Positions 1-7,204 of a DNA stretch of 64,000 bases are shown here, in pieces. Each line of letters starts with the position of its first letter. Within the stretch, counting starts at the first letter, position 1. Where the stretch lies: positions 62,001 to 126,000 of the forward strand of contig NZ_JACHHH010000006.1 of assembly GCF_014202695.1 (NCBI RefSeq), read 5' to 3'. The translations under genes were made by a program, and so were the position numbers. The notes below the pieces were generated by a model. That model was given only the letters and a program-made list of their open reading frames with translations, had not been told where the DNA came from and made no database searches. This stretch comes from Oribacterium sinus (GTDB lineage Bacteria > Bacillota > Clostridia > Lachnospirales > Lachnospiraceae).

Positions 1-1103
1 TGGACACCGAAAACAGGGTTACAATAAGCTCCCACACGTTTTCCGTCATTTTCCTTGGCATCAATCCAATATTCGGAATAAGCTTTTTTCAAAAGCTCCT
101 GATAGTCCTCTCCCAAAGGCTTGAGACCCTTTAAAATCACTTCCTTGGCTTCCTCAAAATCAATATGGTATTCGTAATCCTTTACCATGGGAGCGTAGAC
201 GTCATACATGGAAAGGTCTTCTAAGCCAAGCATTTCCTTTCGAAGAGATACATAATCATGGAAGGCGGAAATCTTCTTGTGAACGGCAGAAATCAAATGC
301 TCCCAAACCTTTTCCGAAACATCCACTTCTCCTACGGAAGCGGCAAAGGCTGTAGGATAATTTCTGGCTTTGGCAAAGAAATACTGTTGCTTCAGTTGTG
401 CATCAAACAAAGCGGCAAAGGTGTTTCTATGCTCCTGATAAACCTTGTAAAAAGCTTCATAGACTGCTTTACGTAATGCTCGGTTATTGCCGGTCTGTAA
501 GGGAACAAAACGGGCATTACTGACGGGAATTTCTTCCCCGTTCATTTCTACGGAAGGAAATTGAAGATCGGCATTTTGCAGCATGGAAAATGCCTGATAA
601 GGACCACTGGCCATGGACTGAGCCGATGCCAAAAGCTTTTCGGCATTCTTATCCAAAGTATGCTCTTTTAATCTTCTAACGTCCTTAATATAAACGGAAT
701 ACTTCTCCAGTTCCCTACATTCTGTAAATGCTCTATCTAGATATTCCGAAGACAAGGAAAGAATCTCCGGATCGAAAAATGCCAATTTCTCTCCGTTTCG
801 AACCTCTACAGCCATTGCTCTTTGATTTAAGCTTAAGGCTTCCTGATCTTTGGTATCCACATCGCTTTTCATCATGCTGTAAGCCAAAAAGTGGCTGGAT
901 AATAAGGACAATGCCTCTTTCTTCTTCAAAGCCTTCAATAAAACTTCTGGAGAACTGCCGAGACGTCCCTCATAGGAAGCAATTTCTGTTGCTTTCTCTT
1001 CGGATTCCGCCAATGCCTTTAAAAATGTTTCGTCATTGGCATATAAATCATCAAAGTGCCAAACTTCTTCTCTACTTAGCTCCTGTCTTTTTACACTTTT
1101 CAT
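1..1103 (-). CDS. pepF: Oligoendopeptidase F, M3 family (C-terminal part lost at window edge)
   Basis: The reverse strand is open from an ATG at 1103 to the left edge, giving about 367 residues that begin MKSVKRQELSREEVWHFDDLY. The helical N-terminal region and the phrase resembling GNNRALRKAVYEAFY are typical of PepF/M3 oligoendopeptidases, which cut short peptides in the cytoplasm. The HEXXH zinc site normally lies in the C-terminal half and is outside the window, so catalytic competence cannot be judged. The full family length is about 600 residues, so roughly 230 are missing. The start lies 13 bases downstream of the rsfS stop, so the gene probably ends the nadD-yqeK-rsfS transcription unit. 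The family call is secure; the symbol is by family resemblance. Confidence 0.85.
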   Translation of the reverse strand, partial: MKSVKRQELSREEVWHFDDLYANDETFLKALAESEEKATEIASYEGRLGSSPEVLLKALKKKEALSLLSSHFLAYSMMKSDVDTKDQEALSLNQRAMAVEVRNGEKLAFFDPEILSLSSEYLDRAFTECRELEKYSVYIKDVRRLKEHTLDKNAEKLLASAQSMASGPYQAFSMLQNADLQFPSVEMNGEEIPVSNARFVPLQTGNNRALRKAVYEAFYKVYQEHRNTFAALFDAQLKQQYFFAKARNYPTAFAASVGEVDVSEKVWEHLISAVHKKISAFHDYVSLRKEMLGLEDLSMYDVYAPMVKDYEYHIDFEEAKEVILKGLKPLGEDYQELLKKAYSEYWIDAKENDGKRVGAYCNPVFGV

Positions 1104-1116
1104 GCTATAGCCTTTC

Positions 1117-1446
1117 TTATAATTCTACTCTCTTGGCATCAGACCAGATTTTTTCCAGGTTGTAAAAGGATCTGGTTTCCTTGTCAAAAAGATGCACGAT
1201 AACGTCCTTATAATCTAAAAGAATCCAGCCGGAGCTGCTCTCTCCCTCTGCTTTACGGTTATCCAAATGAACGGTTTCTTCCAAAGCATCCTTCAGGGCG
1301 TCCAGCTGTCTTACATTATCTGCAGAAACTAGCACAAAATAATCCGATAACACGGAAATTTCGGAAATGTCCAGAATAATTATGTCACTTCCTTTTTTCT
1401 CGTCTAAAACAGATACAATTTTTTTACATAAGTCCAAAGATTCCAT
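1117..1446 (-). CDS. rsfS: Ribosomal silencing factor RsfS
   Basis: This is a 109-residue protein of the RsfS/Iojap (DUF143) family, which binds ribosomal protein L14 and blocks 30S-50S joining when nutrients are short. The family signatures are visible: an N-terminal helix, the ISEISVLSDYFVLVSADNVRQ segment, and GWILLDYKDVIVHLFDKETRSFYNLEKIW near the C-terminus. Length matches the family. The ATG at 1446 directly abuts the yqeK stop (TAA then ATG), so the two genes are translationally coupled. The nadD-yqeK-rsfS arrangement is standard in Bacillota. Confidence 0.95.
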   Translation of the reverse strand: MESLDLCKKIVSVLDEKKGSDIIILDISEISVLSDYFVLVSADNVRQLDALKDALEETVHLDNRKAEGESSSGWILLDYKDVIVHLFDKETRSFYNLEKIWSDAKRVEL

Positions 1447-2040
1447 TTATACCTCCTTTTTCTCTTGATAGTATGCTAACGCATCCAGGGATAAAGAGCA
1501 ACAATGCTGTCCTTTTTCTTTTACATAGGCAATACTTGCTTCCAAACAGAGCATTACCGCCAAATCCAAATCTTTAAAGGCAATTTCCCGAATAGCTGTT
1601 AAGTCCTCCCGATTCCCTCTTCTTACCTCAATATAATCAGCCAAATATACAATCTTTTCCAGAGTGGTCATCGCCGGTTTTCCCAGAGTATGGTAGTAAA
1701 TGGCGGAGAGTATTTCTTCATTATCGATTTGAAAATGTTTTTTGGCATAACAGGCACCGTAAATACCGTGAAGAACCTGTGGCGCCTCCAAATACTCGGG
1801 AAGCAGAGGGATATGATCTCTTTGACAAGCTTCCAATAATTCTTTTTTACCCATGTATTTCGCGCAATCATGGCAAAGCCCTGCAAGCTCCGCCTTTTGG
1901 AGATCCACCCCGTGGGCCATAGCCAGACAAATGCTGGTAAAGGCAACACTTAGAGAATGTTCATATCGCTCCTTCTTTAAATGCTCCTGTAAATGCTTTC
2001 GAATTTCTTCGATTTTCTGCATAAATTCTTTTTCTTCCAT
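1447..2040 (-). CDS. yqeK: YqeK-type HD-domain hydrolase
   Basis: A 197-residue HD-domain protein with His28, the His57-Asp58 pair in LCHDCAK, and a later AIYYHTLG helix, which together form a metal site. Family members hydrolyse symmetrical dinucleoside tetraphosphates (Ap4A) to two ADP; this activity is inferred from the family. It sits between nadD and rsfS as in other Bacillota. The ATG at 2040 is preceded by AAAGAGGAATC, an SD core at good spacing. The reading frame stays open upstream through the 18-bp repeat array, but no ATG, GTG or TTG occurs there, so 2040 is the start. Confidence 0.93.
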   Translation of the reverse strand: MEEKEFMQKIEEIRKHLQEHLKKERYEHSLSVAFTSICLAMAHGVDLQKAELAGLCHDCAKYMGKKELLEACQRDHIPLLPEYLEAPQVLHGIYGACYAKKHFQIDNEEILSAIYYHTLGKPAMTTLEKIVYLADYIEVRRGNREDLTAIREIAFKDLDLAVMLCLEASIAYVKEKGQHCCSLSLDALAYYQEKKEV

Positions 2041-2057
2041 GATTCCTCTTTGATATT

Positions 2058-2129
2058 GATATCCTCTTCGATAAAGATATCCTCTTCGATAAAGATATCC
2101 TCTTCGATAAAGATATCCTCTTCGATAAA
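2058..2129 (-). repeat. 18-bp tandem repeat, four exact units, upstream of yqeK
   Basis: Four identical copies of GATATCCTCTTCGATAAA (plus strand) lie head to tail at 2058-2075, 2076-2093, 2094-2111 and 2112-2129. A degenerate unit follows at 2131-2148 and a degenerate 17-base relative at 2041-2057 contains the yqeK ribosome binding site. In the sense strand each unit carries GAAGAGGATATC, so each has a GAGG Shine-Dalgarno-like core. The array occupies the leader between nadD and yqeK. There are no spacers, so it is not CRISPR. It probably arose by replication slippage. Confidence 0.95.
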
Positions 2130-2143
2130 AGATATCCTTTTCG

Positions 2144-2161
2144 ATAGAGATATATCTCTAT
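2144..2161. repeat. Perfect 18-bp palindrome in the nadD-yqeK gap
   Basis: The sequence ATAGAGATATATCTCTAT is perfectly self-complementary and overlaps the degenerate end of the 18-bp tandem array. It could be a protein-binding dyad or a weak RNA hairpin. It has no GC-rich stem and no T-run, so it does not look like a terminator. Confidence 0.6.
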
Positions 2162-2174
2162 ATGATCTCCTTCT

Positions 2175-2780
2175 TCAACGGTAGAAGCCCTTTTTTAATA
2201 TGTACTCTTCCACCGACTTAGGAAGCATTCCATGGATGGACTTTCCTTCTTTCAGCCGATTCCGAATCTCCGTACTGGAAAGATCGATAGCCGGCATGGA
2301 AAACAACTTACAATGTAAAGAAAATTCTTTCTCCAAAGCTTCCTTTTCCTTTTGGAATGTTGATAACGCCATCTCCCCGTTTCGATTGGCAATATAAAAA
2401 TCCACTAGTTTCCCAAGTTCTGCAATCTTATGCCAGGAACGAAGGGTTAAAAACTGATCGGTACCGATTAATAGACTATAAGATTCTGTCGGATTCTGTC
2501 GTAGCAGTTCTCTTACCGTATCGAAGGTGTAAGAATTTCCCTCCCGTTCCCCCTCAATGGGAGAGAAAGCAAAATCCGGACAATTTTCAATAGCCAGTTC
2601 CAAAAGCTTCAGCCTATCGGAAAAGGGAAGTAAAGACTTCTGCTCTTTGTGATAGGGGGTGCCGGTGGGAATAAAAAGAACCTTGGAAAAATGACTGCTT
2701 TCCATGGCGGCTTCCGCCATTTTTAAATGTCCGTAATGCACCGGATTAAAGCTTCCCCCTAAAATGGCTATGGGTTTCAT
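2175..2780 (-). CDS. nadD: Nicotinate-nucleotide adenylyltransferase
   Basis: A 201-residue NadD, which adenylylates nicotinate mononucleotide to deamido-NAD in NAD synthesis. Residues 8-18 form the GGSFNPVHYGH nucleotidyltransferase signature (HxGH type), and the C-terminal SSTEIRNRL is the second ATP-binding signature (ISSTxIR). GTDQF matches the conserved middle motif. The start overlaps the yhbY stop by four bases (ATGA), so it is cotranscribed with yhbY and obgE. Length is normal. Confidence 0.96.
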   Translation of the reverse strand: MKPIAILGGSFNPVHYGHLKMAEAAMESSHFSKVLFIPTGTPYHKEQKSLLPFSDRLKLLELAIENCPDFAFSPIEGEREGNSYTFDTVRELLRQNPTESYSLLIGTDQFLTLRSWHKIAELGKLVDFYIANRNGEMALSTFQKEKEALEKEFSLHCKLFSMPAIDLSSTEIRNRLKEGKSIHGMLPKSVEEYILKKGFYR

Positions 2781-3082
2781 AGAGAGAATTTCCTGTCTTT
2801 TTCTTCTTTTGCCGGCTTGTATAAAACAATCATACGACCGATAATCTGTACCAGCTCCGTTCCGGAACGCTCTGCAATGGTGTTTCCCAGTTCCCGTAAA
2901 TCATCAATACAATTTTTTAAAACATGAATCTTCATTAACTCATGCTTTTCCATATATTCCCTTACCGCTTCAATAAATTCAGGAGTAATGGAATTCTTTC
3001 CCAAAGAAAGGGTTGGTTCTATCTTCTGTGCAGCTCCTTTTAAAGCGGAACGCATTTTACTGTCTTTGATGTAGGATTTCAT
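2777..3082 (-). CDS. yhbY: YhbY/CRM-domain RNA-binding protein
   Basis: A 101-residue single CRM-domain protein. The LRSALKGAAQKIEPTL-like N-terminus, the segment with KIHVLKNCIDD and the C-terminal TGAELVQIIGRMIVLYKP-like strand (here SGTELVQIIGRMIVLYK) are diagnostic. Members associate with pre-50S ribosomal particles. It overlaps both neighbours by four bases, placing it inside an obgE-yhbY-nadD transcription unit, the usual order in Clostridia. Confidence 0.93.
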   Translation of the reverse strand: MKSYIKDSKMRSALKGAAQKIEPTLSLGKNSITPEFIEAVREYMEKHELMKIHVLKNCIDDLRELGNTIAERSGTELVQIIGRMIVLYKPAKEEKDRKFSL

Positions 3083-4383
3083 TCCTCGTCCTCCGTGTCA
3101 TAATATTCAAATTCGTGGGTATAAATCTTGATGGTATCTCCTTCTTTTAGGCCCATTTTCTTTAATTCTTTAATAATACCCTGCTCTACCATAAAACGCT
3201 GGAAGAAAAGGAAGCCCTTCTCCGCTTCCAGGTTGGTATAGCCCAGCATCTTCTCCATTTTTGGACCTTCCACGACAAAAACACCCTCTTCCGGATGATC
3301 ATAGCTGATAGCCAGCATTTCTACCGCACCAAGATTGTCCAGATCAACTTCGCTTTCATAGACTACAGCCTGCTCTTTATTTTCCTCCAATAGCTCCCAG
3401 GTTTTCTCTAATATCGGTAAAATTCCTTGATTGGAAGCTGCGGAAAGACGGAAAAAGGGAAGCTTATGCTCTGTACAATACTTCTCCAAAAGGACCAGAT
3501 TCTCTTCCTGCTCCTCGCTTTGTACCAGCTCTATCTTGTTAGCAGCCACAATCATAGGCTTACGGAGAATTTCCTCATCATATTCTTCACATTCCTTTTG
3601 AATTTGTAAAAAATCCTCCAGAGGCTTTCGGCCTTCCGTTCCTGCGGCATCCACCATATGAATTAAAACTCTGGAACGATGAATATGACGAAGGAATTGA
3701 AAACCCAGCCCGACACCGGAGGAGGCACCTTCTATAATGCCCGGAATATCCGCCATAACAAAGCTTCTGTCTCCCTTTAAATTCACCACACCAAGGTGGG
3801 GATTCAAGGTAGTGAAATGATAGTTGGCAATTTCCGGTCTGGCATTACTGCACATGGAAAGTAAGGTGGACTTTCCCACATTGGGATAGCCCACTAATCC
3901 CACATCCGCGATTACCCGTAATTCCATACGCAGAGTAATCTCTCTGGCTTCTTCTCCCGGCTGAGCAAACTTCGGTGCCTGCATGGCGGGGGTGGCAAAA
4001 TGCATATTGCCCAGGCCTCCTTTACCGCCCTTTAATAAGATCATTCGCTGATTCTCTCCGCTCATATCCGCAATCAGCTTACCGGTCTCCTCATCCTTTA
4101 AGAGTGTTCCTTCCGGAACCTTTAAGATAAGATCCTTGCCGTTCTTTCCATGCATCTTTCTGCCGTCTCCCTCCTGTCCGGGTTCTGCGGCATATTTTGT
4201 TTTATGACGGAAGGGTTCCAGGCTGTTCAGCCCCTTGTCCACTTCTACAATAATGTCTCCACCCTTTCCGCCGTCTCCACCGTCCGGGCCTCCTGCAGGA
4301 ACAAACAATTCTCTACGAAAGGATACATGGCCGTTGCCACCTTTTCCGCTTTTAACATAAATTTTTGCAATATCTGCAAACAT
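3079..4383 (-). CDS. obgE: Obg family GTPase
   Basis: A 434-residue GTPase that takes part in 50S subunit assembly and stress control. The glycine-rich Obg fold covers roughly residues 1-158 (GGKGGDGGKGG-like turns). The G domain follows, with GYPNVGKST at 165-173, DIPGIIEGA as switch II and a NKIEL-type specificity motif. The last ~70 residues are the OCT domain found in Gram-positive Obg proteins. It lies downstream of rplU-rpmA, but a hairpin terminator separates it from rpmA, so only part of the transcripts probably reach it. Confidence 0.97.
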   Translation of the reverse strand: MFADIAKIYVKSGKGGNGHVSFRRELFVPAGGPDGGDGGKGGDIIVEVDKGLNSLEPFRHKTKYAAEPGQEGDGRKMHGKNGKDLILKVPEGTLLKDEETGKLIADMSGENQRMILLKGGKGGLGNMHFATPAMQAPKFAQPGEEAREITLRMELRVIADVGLVGYPNVGKSTLLSMCSNARPEIANYHFTTLNPHLGVVNLKGDRSFVMADIPGIIEGASSGVGLGFQFLRHIHRSRVLIHMVDAAGTEGRKPLEDFLQIQKECEEYDEEILRKPMIVAANKIELVQSEEQEENLVLLEKYCTEHKLPFFRLSAASNQGILPILEKTWELLEENKEQAVVYESEVDLDNLGAVEMLAISYDHPEEGVFVVEGPKMEKMLGYTNLEAEKGFLFFQRFMVEQGIIKELKKMGLKEGDTIKIYTHEFEYYDTEDEE

Positions 4384-4445
4384 GAATACTCCTTTTTCTA
4401 AAAAGAAGCAGGACGATTTCCTGCAAAATATTTTTTCCTTTACTA

Positions 4446-4480
4446 TAGGAAAACCCCACGCCGGATAACCAGCATGGGGT
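4446..4480 (-). terminator. Hairpin terminator/attenuator between rpmA and obgE
   Basis: Arms CCCCACGC (4454-4461) and GCATGGGG (4472-4479) pair over an 10-base loop with one G-T pair. On the minus strand a TTTTCC run follows. It begins 12 bases after the rpmA stop and lies about 70 bases before the obgE start, so it should lower expression of the downstream GTPase relative to L21 and L27. Confidence 0.8.
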
Positions 4481-4490
4481 TAATGTTTCC

Positions 4491-4748
4491 TTATGCCTTT
4501 GGAAGTACAGATACTTGCTTGCGATCTCTTCCTAGACGGCCAAATTTAACGACTCCGTCCACCTTTGCAAATAAGGTGAAATCATTTCCCAAGCCTACAT
4601 TCAGACCTGGATGAATTCTGGTTCCGTTCTGCTTGTACAGAATGTTTCCAGCCTTAACGAACTGACCATCTGCTCTCTTTTGACCAAGTCTTTTCGACTC
4701 GGAATCTCTACCGTTTTTGGTAGAGCCCATACCCTTATGATGAGCCAT
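4491..4748 (-). CDS. rpmA: 50S ribosomal protein L27 (no N-terminal extension)
   Basis: An 85-residue L27 with the family signature [15 protein letters not shown] and the peptidyl-transferase-facing tail starting directly at [15 protein letters not shown]. In most Bacillota, L27 is made with a short extension ending near LQLFAHKKG that protease Prp removes. Here an in-frame TAG lies four codons upstream of the ATG, so no extension is possible, and no prp gene is found in the 26 bases between rpmA and rplU. An AGGAAAGG Shine-Dalgarno core precedes the start. The protein is therefore made in mature form. Confidence 0.97.
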   Translation of the reverse strand: MAHHKGMGSTKNGRDSESKRLGQKRADGQFVKAGNILYKQNGTRIHPGLNVGLGNDFTLFAKVDGVVKFGRLGRDRKQVSVLPKA

Positions 4749-4774
4749 GTAATTTACCTATCCTTTCCTAAAAA

Positions 4775-5080
4775 TTAACCGATCTTGTCAATTTTTACTT
4801 CTGTAAAAAGCTGTCTGTGACCATTCTTCTTGTGGTATCCGGACTTTCTCTTGTAACGGTAAACGATAACCTTCTTACCCTTACCATTCTGAAGAACAGT
4901 TCCGCTAACCTTTGCATTGGCAACAGTAGGTGTACCAATCTTCAAAGAACCGTCATTGAGAAGAAGAACCTGATCAAAAGTAATCTTTGCTCCCTCTTCT
5001 ACTTCCAACTTCTCCACACGGATTACATCGCCTTCACTGACTTTGTACTGCTTTCCGCCACTTACAATTACTGCGTACAT
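4775..5080 (-). CDS. rplU: 50S ribosomal protein L21
   Basis: A 101-residue L21 that binds 23S rRNA with L20. MYAVIVSGGKQYKVSEGD at the start and KRKSGYHKKNGHRQLFTEVKI at the end are the family signatures. The ATG at 5080 follows a strong TAGGAGGATTCCT ribosome binding site. It is the first gene of its unit, with a promoter and a probable L21 leader RNA directly upstream, and rpmA follows after 26 bases without the usual prp gene. Confidence 0.97.
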   Translation of the reverse strand: MYAVIVSGGKQYKVSEGDVIRVEKLEVEEGAKITFDQVLLLNDGSLKIGTPTVANAKVSGTVLQNGKGKKVIVYRYKRKSGYHKKNGHRQLFTEVKIDKIG

Positions 5081-5153
5081 TAGGAATCCTCCTATAAAAA
5101 TTTACTCGCTAGCTATGGTGAGACATGCTTCTTAAACCTCGCTAGGCGGCATC
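5081..5153 (-). promoter_or_regulatory. Probable L21 leader RNA
   Basis: The approximately 72-base untranslated leader between the predicted transcription start and the rplU ATG contains CTAG-ATGCCGC-CTAG and a later GCTAGCGAG block and GTCTCACC segment that can fold. Its position and these blocks resemble the L21 leader known from Bacillota, thought to mediate autogenous control. The resemblance is from memory and was not tested with a covariance model. Confidence 0.55.
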
Positions 5154-5159
5154 TAGGTT

Positions 5160-5188
5160 ACTTTACAGTAAACTGCCTTCTTCGTCAA
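5160..5188 (-). promoter_or_regulatory. rplU-rpmA promoter
   Basis: On the minus strand TTGACG (-35, 5183-5188), a 17-base spacer and TAAAGT (-10, 5160-5165). The -35 starts only a few bases after the stop of the upstream NlpC/P60 gene, and the predicted start point leaves room for the L21 leader. Confidence 0.75.
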
Positions 5189-5193
5189 GCTTT

Positions 5194-7170
5194 TTATGGC
5201 AAAATACTGCGATAATAAGGATAATTTGCCTGTACTTCATCTACGGAAATATTTCCGGCTGTACCGTTTTCATGGACTGCCAGCATCTTTCCGTCCTTTG
5301 TCCACTTAATAAAGACCACAACATGGCTTTCTCCGCTGGGTTGGATAATCAAATCACCCGCTTTTAATTCACTCCGTTTGATTTTCTGGCCTTTTCCGAT
5401 TAATTCCTGGGTGCTGGAAGCAAAATCCAAGCTTCTGTCCACACTGGACCAGTAAGCCCATTGTACAAAGCCGGAGCAATCTAAGCCCTTTCGATTTCTT
5501 CCTTTATAGTCCGAAGAAGAAATGGTGGCTCCGAAGTGGTTTCCTTCCAAGCCCTTTACCCCGGCTTTCCCTCCGTAAAAATAGGGAACCTTTCCCACCG
5601 ATGATAAGGCAAAATGAATCAAAGCCTTTCTTTCCTCACTAAGATCCTTCGGTAAATCCTTCATATAAGAAGATATTTCTTCCTCCGTAAGAGGAGACTT
5701 CTTTTCTACGGAAGAGATACTGAGACCGTAGTCTTTAAACCAGTCCTGTTCCTTCAAACGCTTTACAGCAGCAATGGTATAGTCATTCCAGCCATGCCAA
5801 CGACTTCCCGGTTTTTGATCCTGTTCCTCCAAATCCTTAATAGAATCCAGTTGAATATTTCTGAGTCCGTTTTCATCATCGAAACCGACTACAGTGATTT
5901 TAATGGTTAAATCCACGTGTCCGGGACAATAATTTTTGGGTAATTTTTTCTGATCTTGAATACTGCTTGCTTTCTGCTCTGCCTTTGTTCCCGTTGTTTC
6001 TTTTGTGACTTTACTTTCCTTCGGCAGATTTGAGGCACTTAGTTCTGCATGTAGGGAGGTGCTGTTCTCCTTATTTTCACTAGACTTTTCTGCCTGCTCC
6101 GGCAGTGCTTTGGATTCGGAGCTACTCTCTCCCGCTTCTCCGGCAGTGCTCTTTTGGTTGTTCTCCTGATTTGATTTTGTTTCCTGGGTTTGCTTACTTT
6201 CTTGTGCTTGTTTACTTCCCTGTGCCTGTTTACTCTCCTTTGTAGCGTTTGTGTCCTGATTTGCTTTGCTGTCAGTCACTGTTTCGGAGGGCTTTTCTGA
6301 AGTACTTTCCGCCTTGCTTTCTTCGCTTGCTTTTGTTTCTCCGCCCGGGGGAGCATCGGTATTGGCGGCCTCTTCCGCCAGCATTTCCTCCTTGGCATCC
6401 TTATGAATACAGCCCTGGTCGTAATAGACCGGACCGATGCTTATGCTATAGGAATGAGACTTTGTATATAGCTCATTAACAATGGCACGAAAACGCTCTT
6501 CGTCCAGATAATTATGCTGATAGGTATAGACACTGGCCATAGCCAAAATATCCTTTACATTACTGGATTCCTGGATTTCCTTTCCGTCTCCGTTATAGTA
6601 TCTATAATGGATATTTTTAAAATAAGGGATTGCCCAGCTATTTTTTTGCTCCGGAGATTGGCCGGCTGCCTGAGGATTGTAACTTCCCAGAATAGCGGAA
6701 CGCTTCAGTCCCAAAAGCTTTGCAGTATGTTCCGGGGTGTCTCCTGTACTATCGTAGATTTTGGCCAGGTCCGCACTTTCCCTTTCCATCAGTTCCTGAT
6801 AAATCCTCCCCCCAACAGAGTCCAGGGGATTTCCGTCCTGGCGGATATCCACAAGATTATACCGGTCAATAAAGGGACGAGGATTTATAAATTCGTCTTC
6901 CTTACGCTCCGTATGAATAGTATTGGTCCATTTTCCTTTCTGCATTACACTACTGCTGGTAATGTCGTCCCTTAGAAGGCTGTCACTGCTCTTGTGTAAA
7001 GCATTTTGTCTGTCATGCATTTTTGGGGCGTATACGATGGAGAGGCATAAGATCATAAACAAAGAAAGAAAGAAGAGCAAAAAACTTTCCTTCTTCTTGC
7101 TCTTCAAAAATATCTTAGCTTTTTCTATAGCCGGTTTCCATTTTCCTTTTTTCTTTCTACTCTTTGACAA
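5194..7170 (-). CDS. Membrane-anchored NlpC/P60 cell-wall hydrolase with long low-complexity linker
   Basis: A 658-residue protein with a basic N-terminus, one membrane segment at about residues 28-48, an extracellular region, a Ser/Glu/Lys/Gln-rich stretch at about 265-400, and a C-terminal NlpC/P60 domain. Catalytic Cys565 lies in GLDCSGFVQWAY, His616 in SGESHVVVF and a third polar residue near AVHENG, so a gamma-D-glutamyl peptidase acting on peptidoglycan stem peptides is predicted. The linker contains repeated short units such as SKQAQESKQTQE. The domain is intact. The gene ends just before the rplU promoter; 34 bases separate it from the upstream rluD-family gene. The specific cellular role is unknown. 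Confidence 0.85.
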   Translation of the reverse strand: MSKSRKKKGKWKPAIEKAKIFLKSKKKESFLLFFLSLFMILCLSIVYAPKMHDRQNALHKSSDSLLRDDITSSSVMQKGKWTNTIHTERKEDEFINPRPFIDRYNLVDIRQDGNPLDSVGGRIYQELMERESADLAKIYDSTGDTPEHTAKLLGLKRSAILGSYNPQAAGQSPEQKNSWAIPYFKNIHYRYYNGDGKEIQESSNVKDILAMASVYTYQHNYLDEERFRAIVNELYTKSHSYSISIGPVYYDQGCIHKDAKEEMLAEEAANTDAPPGGETKASEESKAESTSEKPSETVTDSKANQDTNATKESKQAQGSKQAQESKQTQETKSNQENNQKSTAGEAGESSSESKALPEQAEKSSENKENSTSLHAELSASNLPKESKVTKETTGTKAEQKASSIQDQKKLPKNYCPGHVDLTIKITVVGFDDENGLRNIQLDSIKDLEEQDQKPGSRWHGWNDYTIAAVKRLKEQDWFKDYGLSISSVEKKSPLTEEEISSYMKDLPKDLSEERKALIHFALSSVGKVPYFYGGKAGVKGLEGNHFGATISSSDYKGRNRKGLDCSGFVQWAYWSSVDRSLDFASSTQELIGKGQKIKRSELKAGDLIIQPSGESHVVVFIKWTKDGKMLAVHENGTAGNISVDEVQANYPYYRSILP

Positions 7171-7204
7171 GTGTTTTCCTCTACTTTTTCTTAAATTGAA
7201 GTTT

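Noticed and set aside
728-1165. Plus-strand ORF of 145 codons
   Set aside because: It is antisense to the clearly conserved oligoendopeptidase F and has no domain signature or ribosome binding site.
2041-2148. CRISPR array
   Set aside because: The units are directly contiguous with no spacers and are too short.
4748-4775. Hidden prp gene between rplU and rpmA
   Set aside because: Only 26 bases separate the genes.
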